Source: JAKJEP01 sp964580995 (GTDB taxonomy: Bacteria; Planctomycetota; Phycisphaerae; Sedimentisphaerales; SM23-30). Taken from it: 64,000 nucleotides of DNA. Made by a program: the position numbers and the translations under genes. The notes under the pieces were generated by a model. That model was not told the origin of the DNA. It worked only from the letters and a program-made list of their open reading frames with translations, and made no database searches. The stretch lies in NCBI GenBank assembly GCA_964580995.1, contig CAZOMV010000013.1:1-64000 (forward strand), read 5' to 3'. Positions 26,554 through 36,050 of the stretch are shown here, piece by piece; the stretch's first letter is position 1; each line of letters opens with the position of its first letter.

Positions 26554-28125
26554 GTGATTTCAGAACCGCGTAATTCACAATGTGTTATGGGTATTTTCAC
26601 CATCACCCTGCTGTGTTCTTTTGCCTCTCCTCTGCGTGCCATCGATCCGGACCAGTTGAGCGGCACCTTCTACTATAACCATACCCCCATATCCGAGTTC
26701 ACTAATGTGACGCCGGATATTTATGTCTGGGACGAAACGGTTAACAGTACAGTCGAAAACTTCACGCTGTTGTATAGCGGTGACACGGGAGCTTATACGA
26801 TCGGCAATCTGCCGACAAATCCGGTCACGATCAGTGGATACGTTCATGCCACCGGGTCCGCTGCCACGCTGCCGGGCAATTTCTACGTTTACGGTTACGC
26901 CGATCTGCCGCAAATGACCCCGGGCGAACGGGCCCTTTTCCCAATCGACACCACTTATATCCTGCACATGACCAGCCCATGGGACAACAGCGGTATTGAT
27001 TTCCCGATCCCGTCGGCCGGTACATATCCCATACATCCCCGTCACATTGAAATTCACTGGGATCCTGTCACCGGCGCCGATCACTATACTCTTGCCATTC
27101 TCCGGTATCGCGACGGGGAGCATCCGGACGGATACGGCGCAATCGACAGTGCCGCCAACACGACGACCACGGAAACCTCATGGTCGGTGGATCTGAACGA
27201 CTCCGAGAATCTGGAGCACTACCAGCTTACGATCCTCGCCTACAATGCCGCAAGCGAGGATCTCGGCAGAATTTTTGTCACCTATACCAATGGCTTCGGG
27301 ACGGACTACCGGTTCAAGGTGGGAGGGAATGAACTGCTCTTGAATAAAATGACGATCAAGGCCGGTAAGACCGACGGAACGGATTCGTTTTCCCTTTCCG
27401 GCTGGCTTGATGGGATTGTGCCTGCGGATTTTGTCAACGGCGACGCGATCACGGTGCAACTGGGCAATGTAACGTCCTGGACGATCAACCAACCCCTCAG
27501 GCAGAGCGGCAGCAAACCCAAATACAGTTTTAAAGGAACGCCAGGCGTGACCCCGAACCTGAAATTCGACTTGGATAAAGGCACCTTCTCGATTTCAGGA
27601 AAAAAGATGGATTTGGACGGCCTAGCTGCCCCGGTACGGGTAGAGCTGGTTTTCGGCAATTATTTCGGCTGGTGCGACGCCCAGGATGAGGGTGACAACG
27701 ACGTCATCAACAGCCGAAAACCCATCCCCATGCAATTCCTGGTTGGTGAAGAAGACGCCATCCGCGTCGATAAAGTTATCTGTAAAGAAAACACGCAAAC
27801 CAACACTGTCAAGTCACTGATCGTAGCGGGTGGTATCGCCATGGCCGCTCCGGCCAATTTGAGCCTTGTCCCCTGTACCTTCTCCTGGGACAATCAACCT
27901 TTTGTTATCCCGGCGGGAGGTCTGGTCGATAAGGGAGCGAGCAAATTCATGTACGTTAAAAAAGCGACCAAGGCTGATCCCTTCGCGGTGGTTGTGACGT
28001 TTGACTTGATTAAGTGCACGTTCCAGATCGTCATGGCCAATACGAACATCCCGTGGCAAGACAGCCCGGTTGTACTGAGAATCGAATTAGGAAGTTTCAA
28101 CCAGCAAGACAACGCGGAATTTTAG
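26554..28125 (+). CDS. Secreted beta-rich protein with internally duplicated C-terminal domain
   Basis: 523 residues from GTG 26554, preceded by AAAAGGAG at eight bases. A signal peptide (GIFTITLLCSFASPLRA) leads to a beta-rich N-terminal region and a fibronectin-type stretch (about 165-240, HPRHIEIHWDPVTGADHYTL). The last 260 residues hold two related units: KYSFKGTPG...LKFDLDKGTFSI...VRVELVFGNYF and KFMYVKKATK...VVTFDLIKCTFQI...VLRIELGSFNQ, an apparent domain duplication. No catalytic motif recognised. Codon use is GC-rich compared with the flanking intergenic DNA, supporting a real gene. Function unknown; probably envelope or extracellular. Confidence 0.7.
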   Translation: MISEPRNSQCVMGIFTITLLCSFASPLRAIDPDQLSGTFYYNHTPISEFTNVTPDIYVWDETVNSTVENFTLLYSGDTGAYTIGNLPTNPVTISGYVHATGSAATLPGNFYVYGYADLPQMTPGERALFPIDTTYILHMTSPWDNSGIDFPIPSAGTYPIHPRHIEIHWDPVTGADHYTLAILRYRDGEHPDGYGAIDSAANTTTTETSWSVDLNDSENLEHYQLTILAYNAASEDLGRIFVTYTNGFGTDYRFKVGGNELLLNKMTIKAGKTDGTDSFSLSGWLDGIVPADFVNGDAITVQLGNVTSWTINQPLRQSGSKPKYSFKGTPGVTPNLKFDLDKGTFSISGKKMDLDGLAAPVRVELVFGNYFGWCDAQDEGDNDVINSRKPIPMQFLVGEEDAIRVDKVICKENTQTNTVKSLIVAGGIAMAAPANLSLVPCTFSWDNQPFVIPAGGLVDKGASKFMYVKKATKADPFAVVVTFDLIKCTFQIVMANTNIPWQDSPVVLRIELGSFNQQDNAEF

Positions 28126-28399
28126 TTGGTCCCGCTAGCCCTCGGCTTTATGTCGGAAATCATAAGAAGGCAACATATTCCTTGGTCTGTTTGTCTCCTA
28201 TTGGGGTTGACGACTTCGGGCCTCGATACTATAACTCCGTGTCACCGGGCGGATTAAAATCGACCATCTGGGATAAAAAATATCATTCTTTTTCCTTTTG
28301 GCAAGCTTTATTTTTCAGCCGGTAGCTCTGGCCGGTGATCTGGATGATTCCGGTATCATCCGCAGGCTCTTGTCAATGCCGAGCAGATCGCCCTGCGTA

Positions 28400-28588
28400 G
28401 AGGTTTACTTGGTGGTTCCCCAGGTCTACCATAGTCGCTCGGGCAGGATAGTAATGATGAAGCCGAGTCGTTTCCTAACGGAGATGGAGGGCCAATATAC
28501 CGAAGCTATGGAATTGGAGGAGGACTTCCATACCTTATGGCGGGCACGGGCAATTTACAGATCAATCCTTCAGAGAAACACTGCGTGA
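28400..28588 (+). pseudogene. Possible relic of a UvrD/PcrA-type helicase C-terminus
   Basis: One frame reads VEVYLVVPQVYHSRSG followed by KPSRFLTEMEGQYTEAMELE. PSRFL-x-E preceded by a LYL-type strand resembles the extreme end of UvrD/Rep helicases. Nothing upstream matches, so at most a short fragment is present. The remainder of 28126-28858 shows no recognisable gene. Confidence 0.25.
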
Positions 28589-28858
28589 AGCCCTCTCGTA
28601 CTTTGCCCAGCGAGAAAAACAGTAAAACATAAAGTCTGAAATATGCTCAGGTTTCACTGGGGAATACGAGTGGTTTTACACGAGAAAACCTACAACCATA
28701 AGGTACAATATCTACAATTTATGCGATACTTGCTACGCTCTAACTGATGAAATCCCTGATATTTATGAAAATACAAAGATTCAAAGTTAAATTTCAAGTT
28801 CGGCATCAAAAGCATTGAAATAGTTTCAATTTGAGAATTCCATCGTTATTGGTAATTT

Positions 28859-30067
28859 TTATTCACAGGCCAAAAAAAGCCAATTATCCGTAAATTGGGC
28901 AAAATCAATTAGATTTACTATGCCGTCATGATTAAGGTCGGCACGACCACACCACTCTGGATAATCACAGCCAGTTTCCAGCCAGTAACCTGAAAAACTT
29001 ACCAAATCCAGGAAATCTACATCACCATCATCATTGGAATCGCCGGCCGGAGATAGGGCGCAGAGCACCTGCAACATCTCACCAGCATATGCATGGTATG
29101 ACGGACCGCCAAGCCAGATGTGTTCATAGACTGTCCCATCGGAATATACTCCAATCGGTAAAATCTCACGAGCGGCTAAAATGGCGGCATTGTAATCTGA
29201 GGTGTTCTTGGCAGCGGTAATAAGCCCCATAACCGCAAAAATCGTATCTTCCGTATAACCAGCGCAAGTTCCGCATCCCGGGTTTTCGCAGCAAGAACCA
29301 GCCAACAGTTTCCAGTAGAAACTGCCGGCATAATCTTCCCCGTCGGGCACTTGACGACCCACGAGCAGTCCTGGTAGATCCGCCAGTTGTTTTCCGGTCC
29401 AAAAAGCCTGGCCGTCCGGTGGGGTGCGAATCGATGTGGAATCCAACGGACCTGTCGAAGCCAAACCCATGGTTGCCACCCCTACCGCCAATACCGGATA
29501 CGTGGCCGTCTCATCGTCGACTTCACTGAGATAACTAATTAAAGCGGTTCGCCACAAGGCTTTCTCCACCGCATTTACATAGAAAGCAGCCATCGTATGG
29601 TAACCTAAATAAAACACAGCCGTGGAAGGATCGATCGTTTGAAAGCCTTCGATATAACCAGAGGTCCCTCCTTCCATGGTTCTTACTCGTTCATAAAACG
29701 CTATCAATTCGTTGCGCCAGTCATTATTCAACGGATCAGGAGAAATTTTACTGAGGCGGGCCAGTGCATAGGCCTCATCCCCATAATAATTCCCTGCGGC
29801 ATCACTGAAAATAAAAATACCACCCAGTTCAGCTGCCGTCTTATATTCCATCTTGCCAGTCACCTCATAAGCGCAGACCAAACCGGAAACGATAGATCCT
29901 GTGTACTGTGGTTCTCCTTGCCAGAAACCTCCGGAATCCTGTTTATCCACGAGTCCATCGGCCACCGAGGAAATAGCCGATCCCACATCGCCCCCCCAAG
30001 CGCTACCTGATATCAATCCCAGCCCCAATATAGTTAGTACTAACACCCAATACCCTACCTTAATCAT
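28859..30067 (-). CDS. Secreted alpha-toroid-like protein with dockerin-type C-terminus
   Basis: 402 residues from ATG 30067, with AAAGGAG six bases upstream (GTG 30070 is an alternative). A signal peptide (VLVLTILGLGLISGSAWG) is followed by a helical domain (about 30-330) with repeated GSIVSGLVCAYEVTG, GDEAYALARLSKIS and GYTEDTIFAVMGLI blocks, suggestive of an alpha/alpha toroid like those of polysaccharide-active or cyclase-type enzymes. The C-terminus has two Ca-binding-type motifs, DSNDDGDVDFLDL and DLNHDGIVNLIDF, typical of Phycisphaerae dockerin-like anchors. A close paralogue begins at 62866, on the far side of the polysaccharide locus. No catalytic residues can be named. Confidence 0.75.
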   Translation of the reverse strand: MIKVGYWVLVLTILGLGLISGSAWGGDVGSAISSVADGLVDKQDSGGFWQGEPQYTGSIVSGLVCAYEVTGKMEYKTAAELGGIFIFSDAAGNYYGDEAYALARLSKISPDPLNNDWRNELIAFYERVRTMEGGTSGYIEGFQTIDPSTAVFYLGYHTMAAFYVNAVEKALWRTALISYLSEVDDETATYPVLAVGVATMGLASTGPLDSTSIRTPPDGQAFWTGKQLADLPGLLVGRQVPDGEDYAGSFYWKLLAGSCCENPGCGTCAGYTEDTIFAVMGLITAAKNTSDYNAAILAAREILPIGVYSDGTVYEHIWLGGPSYHAYAGEMLQVLCALSPAGDSNDDGDVDFLDLVSFSGYWLETGCDYPEWCGRADLNHDGIVNLIDFAQFTDNWLFLACE

Positions 30068-30225
30068 CACATTCTCCTTTCCGCAGGAACAGCAGTAACA
30101 TTCCTATTCTTTCACCTCCCCAAGAATTTTTCACCATTCAACTCCCACTATCATCTCCTTTTTTTATTTGCCCTGATTACCTGTGCCACCTGCTGTTTGA
30201 TTGGCAGCCAAGATGGTCTATCGAC

Positions 30226-30594
30226 TTAGAATAATCCTGGTCGATAAGGACTCCGCAACGGCGGCCGGTAAGGAATTCGTATCGGAGGCCGCATGCACCA
30301 TGGTGGGCGAACAATCATCAACATGCTGCGGTCGATCTCGTCTGGGGATAAGGAGCTATCGACTGTACCTGTTTCGCCAGAAGTTGCCATATCCCCCAAG
30401 CCAGTATCCGTGGTGAGGGTAAAAGGATTATAAGATAACCAGCGGTTCGCTTCCGTGGTAACTCGAACGGCAGTAGAAATCCCTGCTTTTACCTGCTGGC
30501 TTTGGAGGATAGAAGTAACTCCCATAATGACCAACACCGTGGACACAACCGCCACCTTCCGTATCCCAATTACATTTTGAACTTTACTGTTCAT
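30226..30594 (-). CDS. Small signal-anchored Pro/Arg-rich protein
   Basis: 122 residues from ATG 30594, with GAGGAGG about ten bases upstream and a well-formed promoter at 30684-30711. A hydrophobic N-terminal segment (VAVVSTVLVIMGVTSILQ) precedes a Thr/Ser-rich middle and a C-terminus RPPIRIPYRPPLRSPYRPGL, a proline-arginine repeat. No family recognised. It lies 158 bases upstream of the toroid-dockerin gene on the same strand and may be co-transcribed. Confidence 0.55.
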   Translation of the reverse strand: MNSKVQNVIGIRKVAVVSTVLVIMGVTSILQSQQVKAGISTAVRVTTEANRWLSYNPFTLTTDTGLGDMATSGETGTVDSSLSPDEIDRSMLMIVRPPWCMRPPIRIPYRPPLRSPYRPGLF

Positions 30595-30626
30595 AATAAA
30601 ATTGCCTCCTCAGCAACAAAAAACGA

Positions 30627-30771
30627 CGGAAAATCCAAAGAGATTTCCATAAACAGAAAGTTAGTAGTTTTAATAACATCTCCCTTATAGCATTTTTTTC
30701 TAATTGTACAATCGGGGAAACTACGTGTTTTTTTATTTTTTTAAAATATATATATGATTATGAAAGGCAGA
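30627..30771. repeat. Direct repeat of promoter/leader, copy 1
   Basis: Shares with copy 2 the blocks CGGAAAATCC-x-AAGAGATTT, AACAGAAAG, TAGTTTTAATAACATCTCCC, TTGTACAA (complement) and GGAAACTACGTG, ending in TTTTTAAAATATAT and ATGATTAT. Copy 1 lies directly in front of the Pro-rich gene and is uninterrupted. Confidence 0.65.
30684..30711 (-). promoter_or_regulatory. Sigma70 promoter of the small Pro-rich gene
   Basis: On the minus strand TTGTAC (30711-30706) and TATAAG (30689-30684) are 16 bases apart, about 90 bases before ATG 30594. The whole region is duplicated at 30847-31073, where the same boxes recur (TTGTAC 31027-31022, TATAGA 31005-31000). Confidence 0.55.
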
Positions 30772-30846
30772 CAGGTTTGAATCGGTTGAATGGATATTTT
30801 TCCTAGTTATGCCCTCCCGATCTTAATTTATCTTTTTACGGATAAT

Positions 30847-31073
30847 ACGGAAAATCCCAAGAGATTTTTTTAAACAGAAAGCCCGTAGTTTTAATAACAT
30901 CTCCCTTATAGTGACGGAACCGCCAAAAGTCGATATTGACATCCAATAACAGCTCTGGCTCCCCAATAACAAGGGGTCGACAAGTTTTTGACGCTGGCGT
31001 CTATAGTATCTTTTTCTAGTTGTACAATTGCGGAAACTACGTGGTTTTTTAAAATATATTATGATTATAGAAG
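30847..31073. repeat. Direct repeat of promoter/leader, copy 2 (interrupted)
   Basis: Same block order as copy 1, but with a 90-bp insertion at 30912-31001 immediately after CTTATAG. No gene follows on the minus strand, so it looks like a duplicated orphan promoter region. Confidence 0.6.
30912..31001. mobile_element. MITE-like 90-bp insertion with 5-bp target duplication
   Basis: Removing these 90 bases restores the exact alignment to repeat copy 1 (CCCTTATAG then TATCTTTTTC against CATTTTTTTC). TATAG flanks both sides (30907-30911 and 31002-31006). The ends are imperfect inverted repeats: TGACGGAACCGCCAAAAGTC at left, and GACGCCAGCGTCAAAAACTT when the right end is read on the minus strand. 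No coding capacity; presumably mobilised in trans by an unknown transposase. Confidence 0.6.
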
Positions 31074-31870
31074 ATGGACAGCCGGCAAGAATTCCCAACA
31101 TGAACTTATCGGCTTAGTCAATGTCCTTTCCTTGCTCCGTATAATCCCCGTATTTTACCTAGGAGATTCCCCTAGGCCGTAGATTTCAATGAAAAAGGAT
31201 AGAATGTAAGAATATATGGGACTGTTTCAATCGATACTGTGGTAGTACCTGTTAAGAGATGGCATCTCTCGATAACTTCCTGCCATAGACTTCTTTACGC
31301 ATCTACCGCTTGAGAAATATTTAGTGAAAAAATCATACCCAGTTCCAATTTTCACTTTCATTTTTGTTGTTGATCATAAATGTAAATAATCCTCTTAAAC
31401 ATTTTAAAATATCTCTTGATTTTTGAAGTCACATAAACTAGACTAAATGCTCGACGATGATTGTGGACAATTAATATAGTGGCTTGGCTTGATCTTTTCT
31501 TTTTATAAAAAGGGAAATGATTATTTTTTAGGGTTAGTATTTATAGGTATCCATTTGGACACCAGTTACTGGATAATTGGGATATGTGTTTTTAATAAAA
31601 ATTGTCGATAGGCGGTGTATTGTGGACACATAAACTAGGTAAGTTTATTTTTACGGTAATGCTTTTATATTTGTGATCGGTCATTTGTAAACCGGGCAGA
31701 ATAGCAGTTGTAAAATGACCCGGGTCTAAGCATGTTTTCTAAAGAGAAAACTTTCAGGTAAGATTGATCCCTTCGCCTTCAGGGAGGAAGTGCAAAAAAA
31801 GAGAACGGTTATTTCACTGAAGTCGCCTTTTAGGATGGGCGGCAGGGTGAATTAGTTTAAGGAGGCGTAA
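31074..31870 (+). promoter_or_regulatory. Long leader/intergenic region ahead of polysaccharide locus
   Basis: About 800 bases without a convincing ORF. It contains the 12-base direct repeat CACATAAACTAG at 31430-31441 and 31627-31638, and TTGTGGACA twice nearby. A strong ribosome-binding site AAGGAGG precedes ATG 31871. The locus promoter must lie here, but no near-consensus pair of boxes could be fixed. Confidence 0.35.
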
Positions 31871-32935
31871 ATGAACCTCGTTTCATTTCGCGGTAGAAGG
31901 TTTCTGTTTGTCTATCTAATTGGTTGTATCGCTCTGTCAGTCGGAAATGGCTGCCAGTCGAAGAAGGTTTCCTCCACCGAAGAGATTATCGAGTTCAAGA
32001 AGGCCGGCCCTTTGCGGCCCCAAGTGGACATGGAACGGGTGGTCAAAAGCCACCCGCCTATCGATTCCTATCGGGTGGTTGCCGGTGATATACTGGAACT
32101 CTTTATGCCTGCCGTACTGCAGGCCAGTGAACTGACAGCGGTGGAGAATTCGGAAAAGACGCAAGGCTATCTGTGCCGGGTTAGTAAGGAGGGAACCATT
32201 AATCTGCCGATTGTCGGGCCCCAGCCGGTGGGGGGAAAGGATCTATCTCAGATTGAATCTGAAATTGCTCAATTATACTATCCCAAATATGTAGTATCTC
32301 TCCCTTCTGTGGTAATCCGAATCAACGAATATCAGACGCAAACGGTCTCGATTGTAGGGGCAGTGAAGAATCCGGGCCTCTATCCTTTGCGGACTGATGA
32401 AATGTCATTGGTAACACTATTAATGAAAGCCGGCGGGGTCGTCGATGAGGGTGCCAAGGTGATTCGGATCCGCCATGCTGGGGATACCGAGGAGACCGAG
32501 CCGGTGGTCCTGCCGGTTAAACAATTAGATATACCTTTTGTAGATGTATCTTTGGCGGCGGGTGATATGCTGGAAGTGGAACAACTGGATCCGCAAATCT
32601 TTGCCGTAATTGGCCTGGTGAATAAACCGGGTGCCTATCCCATTGCCCCGGGAGCCCAGTACAATCTGATGCAGGCCCTGGCGATTGCTGGGGGGGTGAA
32701 TGAGATTGCCGATCCCGAGTATGTACGAGTCTATCGTCAGACCGCCGACGGCGAGATTGTAGATGCCACCTTCCATACCAAAGGTAAGGGGCTAACCGAT
32801 GCCGCCCGCATTCAGGTTAATCCCGGTGATGTCATCTCTGCGGAGCATAATGCCCGTACCGATATCCGTATGCTCATGGCCCAGATGTTCCGGGTTTATT
32901 TCAATATTGGTGGCAATGTCTCGTTGTGGGATTAA
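31871..32935 (+). CDS. Polysaccharide export lipoprotein, Wza-like (Poly_export + SLBB)
   Basis: 354 residues. AAGGAGG lies six bases before ATG 31871. The N-terminal signal ends in ALSVGNGC, a somewhat atypical lipobox with Cys28. A polysaccharide-export domain (about 65-160, YRVVAGDILELFMP, GTINLPIVGPQPVGGKDLSQ) is followed by two SLBB domains (about 162-250, VSIVGAVKNPGLYPLRT, and about 255-330, FAVIGLVNKPGAYPIAPG). Family knowledge: forms the outer-membrane channel for capsule or exopolysaccharide with a Wzc partner, which is the next gene. First gene of the locus. Confidence 0.9.
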   Translation: MNLVSFRGRRFLFVYLIGCIALSVGNGCQSKKVSSTEEIIEFKKAGPLRPQVDMERVVKSHPPIDSYRVVAGDILELFMPAVLQASELTAVENSEKTQGYLCRVSKEGTINLPIVGPQPVGGKDLSQIESEIAQLYYPKYVVSLPSVVIRINEYQTQTVSIVGAVKNPGLYPLRTDEMSLVTLLMKAGGVVDEGAKVIRIRHAGDTEETEPVVLPVKQLDIPFVDVSLAAGDMLEVEQLDPQIFAVIGLVNKPGAYPIAPGAQYNLMQALAIAGGVNEIADPEYVRVYRQTADGEIVDATFHTKGKGLTDAARIQVNPGDVISAEHNARTDIRMLMAQMFRVYFNIGGNVSLWD

Positions 32936-32964
32936 TCGCTTGGTAGCTTGTTAGGAAGTTAAAA

Positions 32965-35220
32965 ATGACCCGATTAGAAAGAGAAAAATTAATGCCCGAA
33001 CCCGCTGCCGCCTTGGAAGCGGTCCCCCAGGAACGGTTGCCGCAGGAAAGCTTGCTGCAGATTGTCGGACGGCGGTATAAGGTAATCCTGGCAGTGGTGA
33101 TCCTGAGCCTGATAGCCGGTCTGATCTATCTAAGTAAGGCCACTCCGATCTTTGTCAGTACCTCCCGACTGTACGTCGAGCAGAGCGGCCCTAAGATTAT
33201 TTCTGAGCAGGAAGGTCTGATGACCCAGTCCAAAAATTACCTCTATACCCAATGCGAGCTGCTCACCTCCACTTCCATCCTCTCCAGTATCCTGGAAAAA
33301 CCAGAGATCACGCGGTTGAAAACCTTTGAAAATGTGGATAACCGACTGGGTTTTCTGAAGACAAAAATCGAGGCAACCGTCGGTAAAAAGGACGATATTA
33401 TTAATGTATCCCTGGCATCTCCTTATCCGCAGGAAGCGGCTCAAATCGTGAATGAACTGGTCGATGCCTATATTACCTACCATGCCACCACCAAACGCAG
33501 TACCGCCGCCGAGGTTCTGCGGATCCTGCAGAAGGAAAAAGATAAACGGGACCAGGAATTAGCGGCTAAATACCAGCAGGTTCTCGATTTCACCAAGGAA
33601 AACAGTGCTCTGGCTCTGGAAGATGAAAAAGGCAATATCGCCCTGCAGGGCTTGGCACAATTGCAGGATAACTTGTCCACCGCCCGGATCGAAACCATCA
33701 ATGCCAAGGCGGCTTTTGAGACCACAAAGCTCTTGATGGGAGATCCGAACCTCATACAGCCCAGGGTACAGTTCCAGACGGTGGGGAATATGTATCTGGC
33801 ACCCGATCCACAGGAAAATCAGTTGCGGATGCAGATCCAGCAACTGGAGTCGCGGTTACAGAGCCTGCGGGGGACAATCACTGACGACCATCCGGGTATG
33901 CGTATGCTGGAAGACAAGATCGCCCTGCTCTCCCGGCAACTGACCGATCGGGAAAAGCAGAGTATTCAGGCTTATCTGGAGGTCATCAGCCAGAATTGTC
34001 AGTCGGCCCAGCAGCGGGAACTCGAACTGCAAAAATCCTACGATCAACAATATACGGAGGCTATGGAGCTAAATACCAAGGCTACGCAATATACCATTTT
34101 GCAGTCGGAACTGCGTCGGATCGAGAACCTCTGCGATATCATCGACAACCGCATCAAGGAACTGAATGTCACCGAAGATGTCGGTGCCCTGAATATTACT
34201 ATATTGGAAGTGGCCCGGCCCGCCATAAAACCAGCCAAACCCCAGAAAAGCCGGATCATGGCCATGGCCCTGGTACTGGGTCTGATGCTGGGGGTGGGTG
34301 GGGCGCTGCTGCTGGATTGGAAAGATCAGCGGATGCACTCTACGGATGAAATAGCCAGTCTGCTGGGAATTCCGGTCCTGGGTACGATCCCTTCTATCCG
34401 GGGCAAAGAAACCGCGGCCACCCGCGGCCAGTATGTCAGCCAGAAACCAACCTCCCCCATTACCGAAGCCTACAAGACCGTACGTACGGCGGTATACTTC
34501 GGAGTGCCGGGTGGTGAGGCCAAAACCTTGTTGATTACCTCACCGGTACCAGGCGACGGCAAAACCACGCTGGTGAGTAACCTGGCGATCGCCATGGCCC
34601 AGGCCGGCCAGCGTACTTTGATCGTGGACGCGGATTTCCGTAAACCAAGGCAGCATACTATTTTTGGTCTTTCCCAGGAACCGGGCTTGTCGAATGTACT
34701 GGCCGGCCAGATTCCGTCGCAGGAAGGAATCCGTCCCACAGGCGTAGAGCATCTGGATATTCTCTGTTGCGGGCCGGTTCCTGTCAATCCTTCCGAACTA
34801 CTCAACAGCCGCACCTTCCTGCAATTGATCCAGAAACTCAGCGGAGAATACGACCGGGTCTTGTTCGACTCCCCGCCGGTCATGCCCGTAGCGGATGCCC
34901 GCATCCTCGGAGCTATTTGCGATATAACCCTATTGGTGCTGCGGGCGGAAAAATCCACCCGTAAGGCTAGTGAGCAGGCGCTGGAAGGGCTTCGGAGTGT
35001 TGGTTCCAAAGTTCTGGGGGTGATAGTCAATGATGTACATTCCCATAAGGGCCGTTATGGATACTACAGCGGCTATGGCCATTACGGGTATGGATATGGG
35101 TATGGATATGGACATCGTTCCCATCAGCATACCGACCAGGGACCTGCGAATGATTTAAAACCCAAAGTAACTGCCCAGTTGGATCAAGAGCATCACACCA
35201 TGAAAGGCGCGAATCTGTGA
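32965..35220 (+). CDS. Chain-length determinant / BY-kinase (Wzc-like)
   Basis: 751 residues from ATG 32965, with AGGAAG six bases upstream. Two membrane helices (about 40-56 and about 431-452) bracket a periplasmic Wzz region with long coiled coil. The cytoplasmic tyrosine kinase has Walker A SPVPGDGKTTL (about 526-536), Walker A' VDADFRKP (about 553-560) and Walker B RVLFDSPP (about 630). The tail is Tyr-rich (RYGYYSGYGHYGYGYGYG, about 699-717), the usual autophosphorylation cluster. It works with the Wza-like lipoprotein upstream and is opposed by the PHP phosphatase whose GTG start overlaps its stop by four bases. Confidence 0.92.
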   Translation: MTRLEREKLMPEPAAALEAVPQERLPQESLLQIVGRRYKVILAVVILSLIAGLIYLSKATPIFVSTSRLYVEQSGPKIISEQEGLMTQSKNYLYTQCELLTSTSILSSILEKPEITRLKTFENVDNRLGFLKTKIEATVGKKDDIINVSLASPYPQEAAQIVNELVDAYITYHATTKRSTAAEVLRILQKEKDKRDQELAAKYQQVLDFTKENSALALEDEKGNIALQGLAQLQDNLSTARIETINAKAAFETTKLLMGDPNLIQPRVQFQTVGNMYLAPDPQENQLRMQIQQLESRLQSLRGTITDDHPGMRMLEDKIALLSRQLTDREKQSIQAYLEVISQNCQSAQQRELELQKSYDQQYTEAMELNTKATQYTILQSELRRIENLCDIIDNRIKELNVTEDVGALNITILEVARPAIKPAKPQKSRIMAMALVLGLMLGVGGALLLDWKDQRMHSTDEIASLLGIPVLGTIPSIRGKETAATRGQYVSQKPTSPITEAYKTVRTAVYFGVPGGEAKTLLITSPVPGDGKTTLVSNLAIAMAQAGQRTLIVDADFRKPRQHTIFGLSQEPGLSNVLAGQIPSQEGIRPTGVEHLDILCCGPVPVNPSELLNSRTFLQLIQKLSGEYDRVLFDSPPVMPVADARILGAICDITLLVLRAEKSTRKASEQALEGLRSVGSKVLGVIVNDVHSHKGRYGYYSGYGHYGYGYGYGYGHRSHQHTDQGPANDLKPKVTAQLDQEHHTMKGANL

Positions 35221-36050
35221 AGTTCTTTTCTCGAAATAAAATGGATCAGTCACCCGGATCGCTGCGGCTACCCGCCGTACCGCCGTTGGTCGATATCCAC
35301 TGCCATTGTCTGCCGGGCCTGGATGATGGCCCGCCGAACCTGGAACAGGCGCTGGCCCTGTGCCGGGCTTTGGTAGCCGATGGGGTTTCCGTGGTGGTCG
35401 CCACCCCGCATCAATTGGGCCCCTTCGAGAGCTGTTATTCAGCGGAGGAGATCCGTCAGGGGGTTTTGCTGCTGAATGCGGAATTGTCACGTCGAAAAAT
35501 CCTACTCCAGGTCTTGCCGGGGGCAGATGTACGAGTGGATGAACGGATCCCAGCCTTATTACGTACTGGCCAGATCCTGACTCTGGCCGATCAGGGAAGA
35601 TATTTACTCCTGGAGCAGCCGCACAATGTTATAATTCCGTTGGAGAACTTGCTGGAGGAACTTTTCGCAAAATCGTTAACCGTCATTCTCACTCATCCGG
35701 AGCGGCATGAGCATCTGGTCCGGTACCCTTACCTCCTGAAGCCCTGGCTGGAAAAGGGCCTGCTGCTGCAGATCACCGCCGCCAGTTTATTGGGAGATTG
35801 TGGCGCCTGGGCCGAGGCGGCTGCCTGGCATTTTCTGGAAACCAATCCCACTGCCCTGGTGGCCAGTGATGCCCATAATATCGAACATCGCCCGCCCCGC
35901 CTGACCGATGCCTGGCGGGCCATCGCCCGGCGGCTGGGGGAACCGGCCGCCCAGCGGCACTGCGTGGAAAATACCCGGCGGATACTGGCCCCCGCCCCCG
36001 AAAATATGAACCAGGAAAATCACCAGAACGTGGAGGTAATGAATGGATAG
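35217..36050 (+). CDS. PHP-type tyrosine-protein phosphatase (CpsB/YwqE-like)
   Basis: 277 residues from GTG 35217, overlapping the kinase stop. The PHP metal ligands are visible: DIHCHCLPGLDDG (26-38), ATPHQLGPF, LTHPERHEHL and VASDAHNIEHRPP. Family knowledge: Mn-dependent phosphatases that dephosphorylate the BY-kinase tail and tune polymer length. Gene order kinase-phosphatase and the 4-base overlap support that role. The overlap with the next ATG (36043) implies coupled translation. Confidence 0.88.
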   Translation: MKFFSRNKMDQSPGSLRLPAVPPLVDIHCHCLPGLDDGPPNLEQALALCRALVADGVSVVVATPHQLGPFESCYSAEEIRQGVLLLNAELSRRKILLQVLPGADVRVDERIPALLRTGQILTLADQGRYLLLEQPHNVIIPLENLLEELFAKSLTVILTHPERHEHLVRYPYLLKPWLEKGLLLQITAASLLGDCGAWAEAAAWHFLETNPTALVASDAHNIEHRPPRLTDAWRAIARRLGEPAAQRHCVENTRRILAPAPENMNQENHQNVEVMNG

